DNA of 64,000 bases from Rhodomicrobium sp. R_RK_3 (GTDB lineage: Bacteria > Pseudomonadota > Alphaproteobacteria > Rhizobiales > Rhodomicrobiaceae), in assembly GCF_002198715.1 (NCBI RefSeq), contig NZ_MWLK01000033.1, positions 1-64,000 of the forward strand, written 5' to 3'. The notes beneath the pieces were generated by a model. That model was given only the letters and a program-made list of their open reading frames with translations, was not told the origin of the DNA and made no database searches. Position numbers and translations under genes: made by a program. Position 1 is the first letter of the stretch, and each line of letters starts with the position of its first letter. Positions 26,013 to 34,833 of the stretch are shown here, piece by piece.

Positions 26013-26816
26013 ATGGGGCGGGCTAAGACAATGGCATTGAACGGACAAAGCGCGCAATCCGCCGCGCCGAAGGTGGCGCATGAGCGGCAGCGCGGTATCG
26101 ACCGCGTCATCAGCCTGCTCGAGGCATTGCTGCGCGAGCACAAGCCGACCCGGATCGGCGATCTCGCCCGGCGGATCGGCGCGCCGCGCTCGACCACTTA
26201 CGAGATCGTCGCAAGGCTCGTCGAAGCCGAGATCCTGGAGCCCTGCGGCCCAGGCGGCGAGATCTATTTCGGCCGCGCCGCGCATCTGTTCGGCCGCGCC
26301 TATGCCGACGCCAATCCCCTGTTCCGCCGCGTCGGTGAGGTGATGGAGCGCCTTGCTTCGGAGACCCACGCGACGACGCAGTTCTGCGGGCTGAGGGGCA
26401 ACAAATACACCGTCATCGACAGCCGCGACGGCGCCGGCCTGTTCCGCATCACCACCGATATCGGCGTCGAGGTGCCCGCGCCGTGGACCGCCTCGGGCCG
26501 CCTGCTGCTCGATCATATGAGCCCCGAGGAGATCCGCGCCTTCGTGCCGCCGGAGGATTTTCGGCTGCCGGACGGGCGTACCCTGGCGGTGGAAAGCTTC
26601 CTCGCCGATGTCGCCCGCGCCCGCGCCACCGGCCGCTGCGCCACCACAGGCCTCGCCGATCCGTTCACCTACTGCCTCGCCGCCCCGATCCGCGACCGCG
26701 CCGGGATCGCGCGCACGACGCTCTGCTTCGTCATTCCCGCCGACACGCCCGAGCCGAGGCGCGTCGAGCTGCTGGACCGGCTGGCGGCCGAGGCCGAGCT
26801 GCTGGCGGAGCGGTGA
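26013..26816 (+). CDS. IclR-family transcriptional regulator
   Basis: About 267 residues. The winged HTH is at residues 25-90 (RVISLLEALLREHKPTRIGD, then RRIGAPRSTTYEIVARLVEA), followed by the GAF-like effector domain (about 95-267) ending LLDRLAAEAELLAER. ATG 26013 has GGAGG four bases upstream; ATG 26031 and 25959 are in frame alternatives. It is divergent from the amino-acid importer/PLP-lyase genes, which it probably controls through the palindrome at 25926-25949. Confidence 0.88.
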   Translation: MGRAKTMALNGQSAQSAAPKVAHERQRGIDRVISLLEALLREHKPTRIGDLARRIGAPRSTTYEIVARLVEAEILEPCGPGGEIYFGRAAHLFGRAYADANPLFRRVGEVMERLASETHATTQFCGLRGNKYTVIDSRDGAGLFRITTDIGVEVPAPWTASGRLLLDHMSPEEIRAFVPPEDFRLPDGRTLAVESFLADVARARATGRCATTGLADPFTYCLAAPIRDRAGIARTTLCFVIPADTPEPRRVELLDRLAAEAELLAER

Positions 26817-26829
26817 TGCCCCGCGCCCA

Positions 26830-27771
26830 TCAGCTCCGCAGACGCGGGTCGAGCGCGTCGCGCAGGCCGTCGCCGATGAAATTGACGCTGAGCACGGTCA
26901 GCGAGATGGCGAGGCCCGGCCAGATCACCCGCGAGGGGTTGAGCGTCATGTAATTGGCGCCGTCATAGAGGAGGCGCCCCCAGGTCGGGAAGTCCGGCGG
27001 GAAGCCGAGGCCGAGGAAGGAGAGCGCCGACTCGATGATGATCGCCGAGGCGACGCCGAGCGTGCCCGACACCATGATCGGGCTGAGCACGTTGGGCAGG
27101 ATATGGCGGAAGATGATCTTATACGGCCGCGCCCCGATGCTGCGGGCGGCGAGCACGAAATCGCGCTCCTTCACGCCGAGCACTTCGGCCCTGACGACAC
27201 GCGCCGTCTGCATCCAGCTCGTGATGCCGATGACGAAGACGATCAGCAGGAAGATGCCGGCGGACGGGCCGAACAGGTCGCGCAGCACGTCGCGGAACAA
27301 GAGGATGATTACCAAGAGCAGCGGCAGGATCGGCAGGGCGAGGAACAGCTCGGTCATGCGCATCAGAATGCCGTCGAGCCGCCGGAAGAAACCCGCGAGC
27401 ACGCCGATGGTGGTGCCGAGCGTGACGGCGATCAGCATGGCCGAGATGCCGACCGCGAGCGAGACGCGGCCCCCGGCCATGACCTGGGCGAAGAGGTCGC
27501 GGCCGAGATTGTCAGTGCCGAGCGGATGGTCGAGGCTCATGCCGCGATTGGCGATGCGCGGGTTGATACGGTCCGGGCTGACCGTCCACAGATACGGCCC
27601 GGCCAGCACGATCAGCACGATGGCCGCGAGCACGATCATGCCCACGAGCGCGCCCGGATGGCGCAGGAACTGCCGCCGGACATCGGACCAGAGCGAGCGG
27701 TGCGCTTGATCCAGGGCGGCGGGCTCGGCCGCCTCGTCCGCGCGCGGTGCGATGAGGTCGAGCTCACTCAT
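26830..27771 (-). CDS. Peptide-type ABC transporter permease (DppC/OppC-like)
   Basis: A 313-residue permease. The N-terminal cytoplasmic tail is followed by an OppC-type helix (GALVGMIVLAAIVLIVLAGP), HPLGTDNLGRDLFAQVMAG is the characteristic motif, and VRAEVLGVKERDFVLAARSI is the coupling loop. It pairs with the DppB-like protein whose gene it overlaps by eight bases. It is the last gene of a five-gene importer cluster. Confidence 0.93.
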   Translation of the reverse strand: MSELDLIAPRADEAAEPAALDQAHRSLWSDVRRQFLRHPGALVGMIVLAAIVLIVLAGPYLWTVSPDRINPRIANRGMSLDHPLGTDNLGRDLFAQVMAGGRVSLAVGISAMLIAVTLGTTIGVLAGFFRRLDGILMRMTELFLALPILPLLLVIILLFRDVLRDLFGPSAGIFLLIVFVIGITSWMQTARVVRAEVLGVKERDFVLAARSIGARPYKIIFRHILPNVLSPIMVSGTLGVASAIIIESALSFLGLGFPPDFPTWGRLLYDGANYMTLNPSRVIWPGLAISLTVLSVNFIGDGLRDALDPRLRS

Positions 27772-28777
27772 AGCGGATCCTCGGGTCGAGGATGCCGTAG
27801 AGGATGTCGGCGATCAGGTTGAAGGTGACGATCAGCACCGCGAAGATGAAGGTGAGCGTCTGCACCAGCGGAATATCGGCGCTCTGGATGCCTGATATCA
27901 GCAATTCGCCGAGCCCGTTGATGCGGAAGATCTGCTCGGTGATGATGGCCCCGCCGAAGACTTGCGGCACGCCGAGCGCGATGACCGTGACGACCGGGAT
28001 CAGGCTGTTCCTGAGCACATGGACGAAGATCACCACATGCTCGCTCATGCCCTTGGCGCGGGCGGTGCGCACATAATCCTGGCCGAAATTCTCCAGCATC
28101 GAGGCGCGCATGAAGCGGCTGATCTGCGCCGCATTATAGAGGCCGAGCACCGCGACCGGCATCGCCATCTGCTTGAGCTGGGCGGTAAAGCTTCCCCAGT
28201 CGGTGACGCGCAGCGAAGTGTCGTAGATCGAGGGCAGCCAGTTCAGGTTGACGCTGAAGATGATGATGAGCAGCAGGCCGGTGAAGAAGGTCGGCACGGA
28301 AAAGCCGATCATCGACACCAGCGTGCCGATCTGGTCGAACCAGGAATATTTGCGGTAGGCCGAGATAATGCCGATCGGCAGGGCGATCAGGATGCCGGTG
28401 AGATAGCCGAGGCCGACGACGGTCAGCGTCTGCGGCGCGCGCTCGACGATCAGGTCGACAATGGGGCTGCGCGTGGTCCAGGAGCGCAGGCGAAGCCGCT
28501 CGCTGGCATCGCCGATCTCGATGCCGAAGGCCGATTGCAACAGGTTCAGCGGCTCGTTGACGAAGAACTGGTACAGCCATTTGAGATAGCGGATGAGGAA
28601 CGGCTCGCCGAGGCCGAGCGACAGCCGGATCTGCTCGCGCACTTCGGGCGGGATGGTGGTCGGCAGGTTGGCGGTCGGGTCGTTCGGCGCAAGGTCCAAG
28701 AGCGCGAAAATGACGAAGCTGATCACCAGCAGCGTGGGGATCGCGAGGAGCAGGCGTCTGAGCGTGTATCGGAGCAT
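27764..28777 (-). CDS. Peptide-type ABC transporter permease (DppB/OppB-like)
   Basis: A 337-residue permease starting MLRYTLRRLLLAIPTLLVIS, the standard DppB N-terminus, with six helices and the coupling loop DYVRTARAKGMSEHVV. Residues 85-125 contain an insert relative to DppB (around EIGDASERLRLRSW), as in several alpha-galactoside or nickel/peptide subgroups. A 257-base gap holding a MITE-like repeat separates it from the binding-protein gene upstream. Confidence 0.92.
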   Translation of the reverse strand: MLRYTLRRLLLAIPTLLVISFVIFALLDLAPNDPTANLPTTIPPEVREQIRLSLGLGEPFLIRYLKWLYQFFVNEPLNLLQSAFGIEIGDASERLRLRSWTTRSPIVDLIVERAPQTLTVVGLGYLTGILIALPIGIISAYRKYSWFDQIGTLVSMIGFSVPTFFTGLLLIIIFSVNLNWLPSIYDTSLRVTDWGSFTAQLKQMAMPVAVLGLYNAAQISRFMRASMLENFGQDYVRTARAKGMSEHVVIFVHVLRNSLIPVVTVIALGVPQVFGGAIITEQIFRINGLGELLISGIQSADIPLVQTLTFIFAVLIVTFNLIADILYGILDPRIRYE

Positions 28778-29034
28778 GAGAAACCCGACTGTAAGTGTGC
28801 CCCCCGAAACGGCAGGAGGGCCCGATTGACCGCGCTGCCTCCAGCACGATCGCTCCCCCTCCCATGGGGAGAGGGCTGGGGTGAGGGGGTAATCCCTATC
28901 GGTAGGACGGACGTCGCCACACGGATGGGCATTACCCCCTCACCCTGGTCCCTCTCCCCATGGGAGAGGGGACCGGATGCGGCCTCTGCGTGGAAACAGA
29001 GAGGTGGTGCCGCGTCGCAAGTCGTCCGCCGCGG
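28778..29034. other. Gap inside the peptide importer cluster
   Basis: Most of this 257-base gap is the MITE-like repeat at 28857-28973. No gene or clear promoter was seen in the remainder. Because it lies between the binding-protein and permease genes, the repeat's long stem could lower read-through or protect the upstream mRNA 3' end, as REP-type stems do in other importer operons. Confidence 0.6.
28857..28973. repeat. MITE-like inverted repeat, copy 3 (best preserved)
   Basis: Nested arms: outer CCCTCCCATGGGGAGAGGG-type (28857-28876) with its partner at about 28952-28973, and inner GGTGAGGGGGTAAT with ATTACCCCCTCACC (about 28930-28944). The whole can fold into a stem of about 40 base pairs around a spacer of about 35 bases. 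There is no coding capacity, which fits a non-autonomous element. Confidence 0.8.
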
Positions 29035-30747
29035 CTATTTCTTCCGTGTCCAGTCGGCGACGTTCCACAGTTCCACGTCCCAGGCATTGTGGCGATGGCC
29101 GGCCAGCTTGTTGCTGATGGCCGAGATGCGCCCGCGATAGATCAGCGGGATCATCACCCCGTCCTCGACCAGCATGTCGTTCATCTTCTTCACCAGCGCC
29201 GCCCGCGCGGCCAGATCGGCGGTCTGCGCCAGCTCGGCGGCGAGCTTGTCATAGGCCGGATTGCAATAGCGCGAGAAATTAGTGCCGAGCCAGTTGGTCT
29301 TCGGCTCGGGGATTTCCTTGCAGGTCGAGCCGCCCAGATTGGTCTCGGGATCGGTGCCGACATAGGTCCAGGCGAACATCTCGATATCGGCGAAGAATTT
29401 CTGGCTGGTGTCCGGGCTGGACGGATCGGCGCCGAAGAACACCGAGCCGGCGATGTTGCGCAGCTCCGTCGCGACGCCGATGTCGCCCCACATCTGCTTG
29501 ATCAGCGCCTGCGTCGCCTGCCGCACGGAATTGGTTGAGGTCTGGTAGAGCAGCGAGGCGCGCACGCCATCCTTCACGCGGATGCCGTCACTGCCCTTCT
29601 TCCAGCCGGCCTCGTCCAGGATCTTGTTGGCCTTCTCGATATCCGGCGTCTTGCACCAGTCGACGGCGGTCGACGTATAGACTTCGGGCGCGGGAACGAT
29701 ATTGCAGGTCACCCGGCCCGAGGCGCCATAGCCGGTATCGACCAGGAGCTGGCGGTCGATGGCGAGCGCCAGCGCGCGGCGCATGGCGGGGTCCTTCAGC
29801 ACCGGATGCGGATTGCTGCCGTCGCCATAGACGGAGCGCTTGTCTCCCGCCTCGGGGCGGGAATTGGTGAAATTGAGATGCATCCGCTCCAGATAATTGC
29901 CGAAAGCGGTGATGACCTCGCCCTTGCCGGCCTTGGCCATGCGCTCGAGGATTTCCGGCTCGACCTGGGTGTTCCAGGCATAGTCGAACTCGCCCGTCTC
30001 CAGCACCGCGCGCGCGGCGGACGCGGGATCGCCGCCGCCTTTCATATAGATGCTGGCGAAGGCGGGCTTGGCCGGATCGCGGTATTTGTCGTTGGCGACA
30101 TAGCGGATGCTGTCATTGGCCCGGAATTCGGCCACCTTGAACGGTCCGGTGCCGATGGGGGCGAAATTCTCCTTGGTGCATTGCGCGGCTTTCGCGCCCA
30201 GGCAGTCTTTGAACTGCGCCTTCTGCAGGATCGCCGATTCGCCGCCGACGAAGGGTCCGTAGGGGAAGGGCTTGGCGGATTTGAAGCTGATCTTGACCGT
30301 CAGCGGATCGGCCGCTTCGACCTTCTCGACATCGGTGAAGGCCGAGAGCTTGCTGCACCCGCCCCCCGGCGCCATGCAATATTCGGCGGTGAACACCACA
30401 TCCTCGGCGGTCAGCGGCGTGCCGTCCGACCAGGTGATGCCCGGCTTCAGCTTCCAGGTGATGGATTTCAGATCCGCCGCCATGCCGCCATTGGCGAGTG
30501 TCGGCACCTCGACCGCAAGGCGCGCGACCATGTCGCCCTTCTCGTCATAGCTGGCGAGCGGCTCGAGCACGACCGAGGACGCCTCGACGTCCTTCACGCC
30601 GCTCGACAGATAGGGGTTGAGGATCGAGGGCGCCTGCCAATAGAGGATTTTGACCTCGCCATCCGCGCCGCGCTGCGCCGCCGCCGGCGAGATCGTCAGC
30701 ACCGCTGCCGCCGCCGCGCCTATAGCCCCGTGCCATTTCATCATCAC
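29035..30747 (-). CDS. Peptide-type ABC transporter substrate-binding protein
   Basis: A 570-residue SBP_bac_5 protein with a signal peptide cleaved near ISPAAAQ. Motifs are LVYWQ-like ILYWQAPSILNPYLSSGVKD, WKLKPGITWSDGTPLTAEDVVF, GTGPFKVAEFR and RRALALAIDRQLLV. It carries an even number of Cys residues in loops (for instance CMAPGGGCSK), suggesting disulfides. The ligand is probably an oligopeptide or related compound. It is 21 bases downstream of the second ATPase gene. Confidence 0.92.
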   Translation of the reverse strand: MMMKWHGAIGAAAAAVLTISPAAAQRGADGEVKILYWQAPSILNPYLSSGVKDVEASSVVLEPLASYDEKGDMVARLAVEVPTLANGGMAADLKSITWKLKPGITWSDGTPLTAEDVVFTAEYCMAPGGGCSKLSAFTDVEKVEAADPLTVKISFKSAKPFPYGPFVGGESAILQKAQFKDCLGAKAAQCTKENFAPIGTGPFKVAEFRANDSIRYVANDKYRDPAKPAFASIYMKGGGDPASAARAVLETGEFDYAWNTQVEPEILERMAKAGKGEVITAFGNYLERMHLNFTNSRPEAGDKRSVYGDGSNPHPVLKDPAMRRALALAIDRQLLVDTGYGASGRVTCNIVPAPEVYTSTAVDWCKTPDIEKANKILDEAGWKKGSDGIRVKDGVRASLLYQTSTNSVRQATQALIKQMWGDIGVATELRNIAGSVFFGADPSSPDTSQKFFADIEMFAWTYVGTDPETNLGGSTCKEIPEPKTNWLGTNFSRYCNPAYDKLAAELAQTADLAARAALVKKMNDMLVEDGVMIPLIYRGRISAISNKLAGHRHNAWDVELWNVADWTRKK

Positions 30748-30768
30748 ATCGCTCCTGCTCTTGTCGTG

Positions 30769-31785
30769 CTATTCAACCCGGTGACAGGCGACCCACCGCT
30801 CCCCGTCCCGCTTGCGCCACGCCGGCTCCTCCACCGCGCAGCGGTCGAAGGCGACCGGGCAGCGCGTGCGGAAGCGGCAGCCGGATGGCGGATTGGCGGG
30901 GCTCGGCACGTCGCCTTTCAGAATGATGCGGGTGCGGCGGCGCTCGGCCTCGGGCTCCGGGATAGGGATCGCCGAGAGCAGCGCCTGCGTATAGGGATGC
31001 AGCGGGGCGGCATAGAGCGCGCGGCGCGGCGCCAGCTCGACGAGTTTGCCGAGATACATCACCGCCACCCGGTCGGCGATATGGCGCACCATCGACAAGT
31101 CGTGGCTGATGAACAGATAGGTGAGGCCGAGCTGCGCCTGCAAATCCTGCAGCAGGTTGACCACCTGGGCCTGGATCGAGACGTCGAGCGCGGCGATCGG
31201 CTCGTCGCAGACGATGAAGTCGGGGTTCAGCGCGATGGCGCGGGCGATGCCGATGCGCTGGCGCTGGCCGCCGGAGAATTCATGCGGGTAGCGGTCGGCG
31301 AATTTCGGATTGAGGCCGACGGCGTTCAGCAATTCACGCACGCGGTCTCGTCGTCGCCGCCCCTTGGCGACGCCGTGCTCGGCCAGCGGCTCGGCGACGA
31401 TCGAGCCAACGGTCATGCGCGGGTTCAGGCAGGCCTGCGGGTCCTGGAAGATCATCTGCATGCGCGGGCGCAGGCGGCGCAAGGTCTCGCCGGCCATGCC
31501 GGTGATCTCCGTGCCGTCGAAGACGATGCGGCCGCCGGTCGGATCGTAGAGCCGCAAGATGGTGCGGCCGGCCGTGGACTTGCCGCAGCCGCTCTCGCCG
31601 ACCAGGGCCAGCGTCTGCACGCGCGGGATCTCGAAGCTGATGCCATCGACCGCGCGGATGGTGCCGACCTGCCGACGAAACATGCCCTTGGTGATGGGAA
31701 AATGCATGGTGAGGCCGTCGATGCGCAGAAGATCGCCGCCGCGCGGGCGGCTTTGCTCCGGGCGGGTCTTCGCGCTGTCAAGCAT
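30769..31785 (-). CDS. Peptide-type ABC transporter ATPase (DppF/OppF-like)
   Basis: A 338-residue ATPase. Walker A is [10 protein letters not shown]-loop [16 protein letters not shown], signature [14 protein letters not shown], Walker [13 protein letters not shown], and the C-terminal oligopeptide extension [14 protein letters not shown] holds the iron-sulfur-type cysteines typical of OppF/DppF. ATG 31785 overlaps the end of the DppD-like gene by eight bases. Confidence 0.92.
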   Translation of the reverse strand: MLDSAKTRPEQSRPRGGDLLRIDGLTMHFPITKGMFRRQVGTIRAVDGISFEIPRVQTLALVGESGCGKSTAGRTILRLYDPTGGRIVFDGTEITGMAGETLRRLRPRMQMIFQDPQACLNPRMTVGSIVAEPLAEHGVAKGRRRRDRVRELLNAVGLNPKFADRYPHEFSGGQRQRIGIARAIALNPDFIVCDEPIAALDVSIQAQVVNLLQDLQAQLGLTYLFISHDLSMVRHIADRVAVMYLGKLVELAPRRALYAAPLHPYTQALLSAIPIPEPEAERRRTRIILKGDVPSPANPPSGCRFRTRCPVAFDRCAVEEPAWRKRDGERWVACHRVE

Positions 31786-32806
31786 CGCGGCGCGGCGCTC
31801 CCTGGTCGATATCCCACCAGCAGGCGACGTCATGCCCGCCGCCAAGCGCAAAGAGCGGCGGGTTCTCGCTGTGGCACCGGCTGAACGCATAGGCGCAGCG
31901 CGGCGCGAAGGGACAGGATTGCGGCGGAGCCAGGAGGTTGGGCGGCTGGCCGCCGATGCTTTTTAGACGCCCGGCCTTCTCGGTATCGGCGCGCGGCAGC
32001 GTCTCGAGCAGCGCCCGCGTATAGGGATGCTGCGGCCGGGCATAGAGGCTGTCCACCGGCGCGTGCTCGACGACCAGCCCGCCATACATCACCAGCACGC
32101 GGTCGGCGAGGCCGGCGACCACGCCGAGATCGTGGGTGATCCAGATGATGGCCATGCCCAGCTCGCGCCGCAGCGACTTCACCAGCTCAACGATCTGCGC
32201 CTGGATGGTGACGTCGAGCGCGGTGGTCGGCTCGTCGGCGATCAGCACCTTCGGGTCGCAGGAAAGCGCGATGGCGATCATCACCCGCTGGCGCATGCCG
32301 CCGGAGAATTGATGCGGATAGTCGTCCAGCCGCTCGGCGGGCGACGGAATGCCGACCAGCGCCATCAGCTCCACGGCGCGGGCCCTGGCGGCCTTGCGGC
32401 TGAGCCCGAGATGGGCGCGCAGCGGCTCCATGATCTGATAGCCCACGGTGAATACGGGATTGAGCGCGGTCATCGTGTCCTGGAAGATGAAGCCGACCTC
32501 GCCGCCGCGCACCTCGCGCATGGTTTTTGGATCGATGCCGAGCAATTCGCGCTCGCCGAGCCGCACCGAGCCGGAGACGATCTCGGCAGGCGGCATCGGC
32601 AGCAGCTTCATGAGCGACATCATGGTGACGCTCTTGCCGGACCCGCTCTCGCCGACGACGCCGAGCAATTCGCCCGCCGCGAGGCTGAAGCTGACGCCAT
32701 TGACCGCCCATAGGGTGCCGCCACGGAAACGGAAAATCGTTCGGAGGTCACGGACCTCCAGGACGGTTGCTTTGGCGCTGGCCTGAGCCTGCGGCGAAAC
32801 ATTCAC
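31778..32806 (-). CDS. Peptide-type ABC transporter ATPase (DppD/OppD-like)
   Basis: About 342 residues. Walker A is GESGSGKS, Q-loop [17 protein letters not shown], signature [14 protein letters not shown], Walker [14 protein letters not shown]-terminal [14 protein letters not shown]. The start is uncertain: GTG 32806 begins the family-like sequence and has GGAAAG eight bases before it, whereas ATG 32935 would add 43 residues of unlikely composition. It is the first gene of the cluster, so the order is ATPase, ATPase, binding protein, permease, permease, which is the reverse of the common dpp order. Confidence 0.88.
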   Translation of the reverse strand: MNVSPQAQASAKATVLEVRDLRTIFRFRGGTLWAVNGVSFSLAAGELLGVVGESGSGKSVTMMSLMKLLPMPPAEIVSGSVRLGERELLGIDPKTMREVRGGEVGFIFQDTMTALNPVFTVGYQIMEPLRAHLGLSRKAARARAVELMALVGIPSPAERLDDYPHQFSGGMRQRVMIAIALSCDPKVLIADEPTTALDVTIQAQIVELVKSLRRELGMAIIWITHDLGVVAGLADRVLVMYGGLVVEHAPVDSLYARPQHPYTRALLETLPRADTEKAGRLKSIGGQPPNLLAPPQSCPFAPRCAYAFSRCHSENPPLFALGGGHDVACWWDIDQGAPRRDA

Positions 32807-33064
32807 TCCGTGGGCTTTCCATTTGATGCGGGAGCCTGCAGGATACGTGATCGCGACGGGGCTGCAAGCGGCTTTCCTGGCCCCGGAATGCATTAGACGG
32901 AACTGAGCATGGGGCAGGCAAACGCCCATGGCCATTGCTTAAAAGCGGGGCAGTCCGCTGTCGGAAGTCGGGGCCGGCGGCAACGCGATTGCCGACGGCA
33001 AGCGGCGCCGCCCGGTGCGACTTGGGCATTCTCATCGCTGCGGAATTAGAGGCCGGCGGGGAAA

Positions 33065-33110
33065 TGGTGGACGCTAGTGGGATTGAACCACTGACCCTGC
33101 GCGTGTGAAG
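33065..33110 (-). other. Prophage attachment site: 3' half of a tRNA gene, probably tRNA-Val(CAC)
   Basis: Read on the minus strand this is the right half of a tRNA: anticodon loop TTCACAC (anticodon CAC), 3' anticodon strand GCGCA, variable loop, T-arm AGTGG-TTCAATC-CCACT, acceptor strand AGCGTCC, discriminator A and encoded CCA. Bases to the right do not supply a matching 5' half, and an integrase gene begins 109 bases away. This is the standard scar of integration at a tRNA 3' end. An intact tRNA gene is expected at the other end of the prophage, beyond the window. Confidence 0.85.
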
Positions 33111-33218
33111 GATGTGACCGCCCGTCTTTCGGGCTTTGTTCACTCTTTCTACTCCGTTTGTCGTTCCATCCAGTCAACTAAATTCACGTCGTCGCGCCGG
33201 TTCATCCTCTGTGCTGGT

Positions 33219-34301
33219 TCAACGCGACCCGCGGTCACTTACTCGAAGATGAACAGGCAGCTCCAGCGAGCCTGCCGCCTTCTTGAGATAGCCTGGGCTG
33301 AAGCGCGCATAGGTCCTATAGGTGGTGCGCAGATCTGAGTGGCCCAGGTACTGGGCGATCTCGGGGATCGGCACCCCATCTTCGGCCATCAGCACCGCCG
33401 CCGTGTGGCGAAGAACGTGGGCGCCATCGCCCTTGACCTTCAGGCGGGATTTGACGAATGCGGTCGACACGCCGCGCTTCACATTTCCAACCGGGCCGCC
33501 CGCCCACTCGATGACGAATTCCGACACGCCGCCCGCCTTTGCCTCCAGGAGTGCCGCCCGAGCCGTATCATTCATCGGCACCAGTGCTCTCCCCTTCCTC
33601 TCGCCGTCATGCCCAGGATCGTGGAGCTGGATCAGCCCACGAGCAAAATCCACCCTATCCCAGGTGAGCTGGAGGATTGCAGTCTTCCTCGCCGCCGTCG
33701 TCAGCGCCAGGATCAGGAAGAGCCTGATGTGTGGCATCTCTGCCGCATCGATCAGCGTCTCGACCTCAGCCCGTGTCAGGTGCCGGTCACGCGGCCCGGG
33801 CATCTTGGGCACATAGATCGAGGGCAGCTCCTCCAGCTTAATCAGCTTGTTCTTGGCCGCCCAGTTCACGACGGTGCGGACCATGTTCAGCTCGCCATAG
33901 ATCGTGTGCGGCTTCTTGCCCGCCGCCGCCCGCATCGCTTCGTACTCGCGGCAAATCTTCCGGGTGATGTCGACCGGCCGGAGATGCCCGAAGGTCTCGC
34001 CGATGCGCGCATAGACGTGGCGCGGCCGCTCGGCGTCCTTGCCTTCCTGCTTGCAATAGGCGGTGTACTGGGCGTGGAGAGCCTTGAAGGTCTCGACCGG
34101 CTCGCCAGTCAGCTTCAGGTGCGACCGCGCGAACGCATGAAGCTCTGTTCGCGCTTCCGCTTCCGTTGCAATTCCAAGTCGATGGCGCCGCCTTTGGCCG
34201 TTGACGTACCAGACGACACAGAACTGGTCGAGGAGCCAGCCAAGTCGGTATTCTCCGACGGCGTAAGGCTTGAATGCTGGCCGTTTTCGCCTCGCTCCCA
34301 C
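33219..34301 (-). CDS. int: Prophage tyrosine integrase
   Basis: A 360-residue tyrosine recombinase. Residues 15-65 resemble the arm-type DNA-binding domain, 70-160 the core-binding domain, and 170-340 the catalytic domain with R205 (TTAARKTAIL), H295-V-L-R298, H321 (YLGHSDLRTT) and the nucleophile, most likely Y331. It lies beside the tRNA half-site and points toward it, as usual for integrases. Its first 187 bases overlap the excisionase gene in another frame. Confidence 0.93.
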   Translation of the reverse strand: MGARRKRPAFKPYAVGEYRLGWLLDQFCVVWYVNGQRRRHRLGIATEAEARTELHAFARSHLKLTGEPVETFKALHAQYTAYCKQEGKDAERPRHVYARIGETFGHLRPVDITRKICREYEAMRAAAGKKPHTIYGELNMVRTVVNWAAKNKLIKLEELPSIYVPKMPGPRDRHLTRAEVETLIDAAEMPHIRLFLILALTTAARKTAILQLTWDRVDFARGLIQLHDPGHDGERKGRALVPMNDTARAALLEAKAGGVSEFVIEWAGGPVGNVKRGVSTAFVKSRLKVKGDGAHVLRHTAAVLMAEDGVPIPEIAQYLGHSDLRTTYRTYARFSPGYLKKAAGSLELPVHLRVSDRGSR

Positions 34302-34450
34302 CGCAGCACCTCTTCATACGAAATACGCTTCAAAACACCGCCGAGATGGAAAGCCTTCAGCTCTCCCAGGGCGATAAGCTTATAGATGTAGCTCCTTGAA
34401 CAGCTCCACCGATCAGCAAGCTGCTCGACGGTAAAGGGTCTTTCCAACAT
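34115..34450 (-). CDS. Excisionase-like MerR-type HTH protein
   Basis: A 111-residue protein. Residues 1-57 form the small winged-helix domain of phage excisionases (FTVEQLADRWSCSRSYIYKLIALGELKAFHLGGVLK is covered by two adjacent stretches at residues 5-40). The rest, after GENGQHSS, is Ser/Thr-rich and then basic, and is the part that overlaps the integrase gene. ATG 34450 is chosen because the domain begins there; ATG 34534 adds unrelated residues. Xis proteins bend attachment-site DNA and steer integrase toward excision. Confidence 0.8.
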   Translation of the reverse strand: MLERPFTVEQLADRWSCSRSYIYKLIALGELKAFHLGGVLKRISYEEVLRWERGENGQHSSLTPSENTDLAGSSTSSVSSGTSTAKGGAIDLELQRKRKREQSFMRSRGRT

Positions 34451-34557
34451 CGAAACCACGTTCCTTCTACAAAAGCTAAAGGCATGGTTTCCCCAAACAA
34501 ACTTCTCTCGATGCATCGTGTGCCAGGAGCGCATCCGCGCTCGACCGGCGAATTCGT

Positions 34558-34833
34558 CTATTTCTTTGCGTCTAACTTTTCCTGGAGCGCGTCAAGGGCC
34601 ATCTCGAAAATGACCGTCAAGCTCTTGCCCAGCTGGTCCGACAAGTCCTGGAACTGCTTCCGCTTCTCCATGGTCGTCTTGACCATGACATTGTGGTCGC
34701 GGCGGCTCTTACGTCCCCTGTTTCGCCAGTCGATCACTCCGAACGCCTCGCCTTCCTTCTGGCTTCGCTGCTTCAGCGCGTCCGCCGGGCTCTTGGACAA
34801 GTCGATTGGCAGGTTCGGCTTCTCGGCTGTCAT
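34558..34833 (-). CDS. Small ribbon-helix-helix-like partner of ParA
   Basis: A 91-residue protein with a disordered, charged N-terminus (residues 1-45) and a C-terminal stretch HNVMVKTTMEKRKQFQDLSD followed by LGKSLTVIFEMALDAL that fits a ribbon-helix-helix DNA-binding fold. In type Ib partition systems a short protein with this fold, encoded just after ParA, binds the centromere. Its start overlaps the 3' end of parA by 125 bases in another frame. An AGGGGA site lies nine bases before the ATG. Confidence 0.7.
   Translation of the reverse strand: MTAEKPNLPIDLSKSPADALKQRSQKEGEAFGVIDWRNRGRKSRRDHNVMVKTTMEKRKQFQDLSDQLGKSLTVIFEMALDALQEKLDAKK

Noticed and set aside
29806-31884. 692-codon rightward ORF over the peptide importer genes
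   Set aside because: No domain, shadow composition, and the minus strand encodes an intact binding protein and ATPase.
32807-33064. Possible extra gene between the peptide importer and the attachment site
   Set aside because: Only an N-terminal extension frame of the ATPase gene and short shadows are open here; likely promoter DNA.
33117-33140. Small GC hairpin with T-rich end near the attachment site
   Set aside because: GCCCG-TCTTT-CGGGC-TTTGTT points right, where no rightward gene precedes it; too weak to call a terminator.
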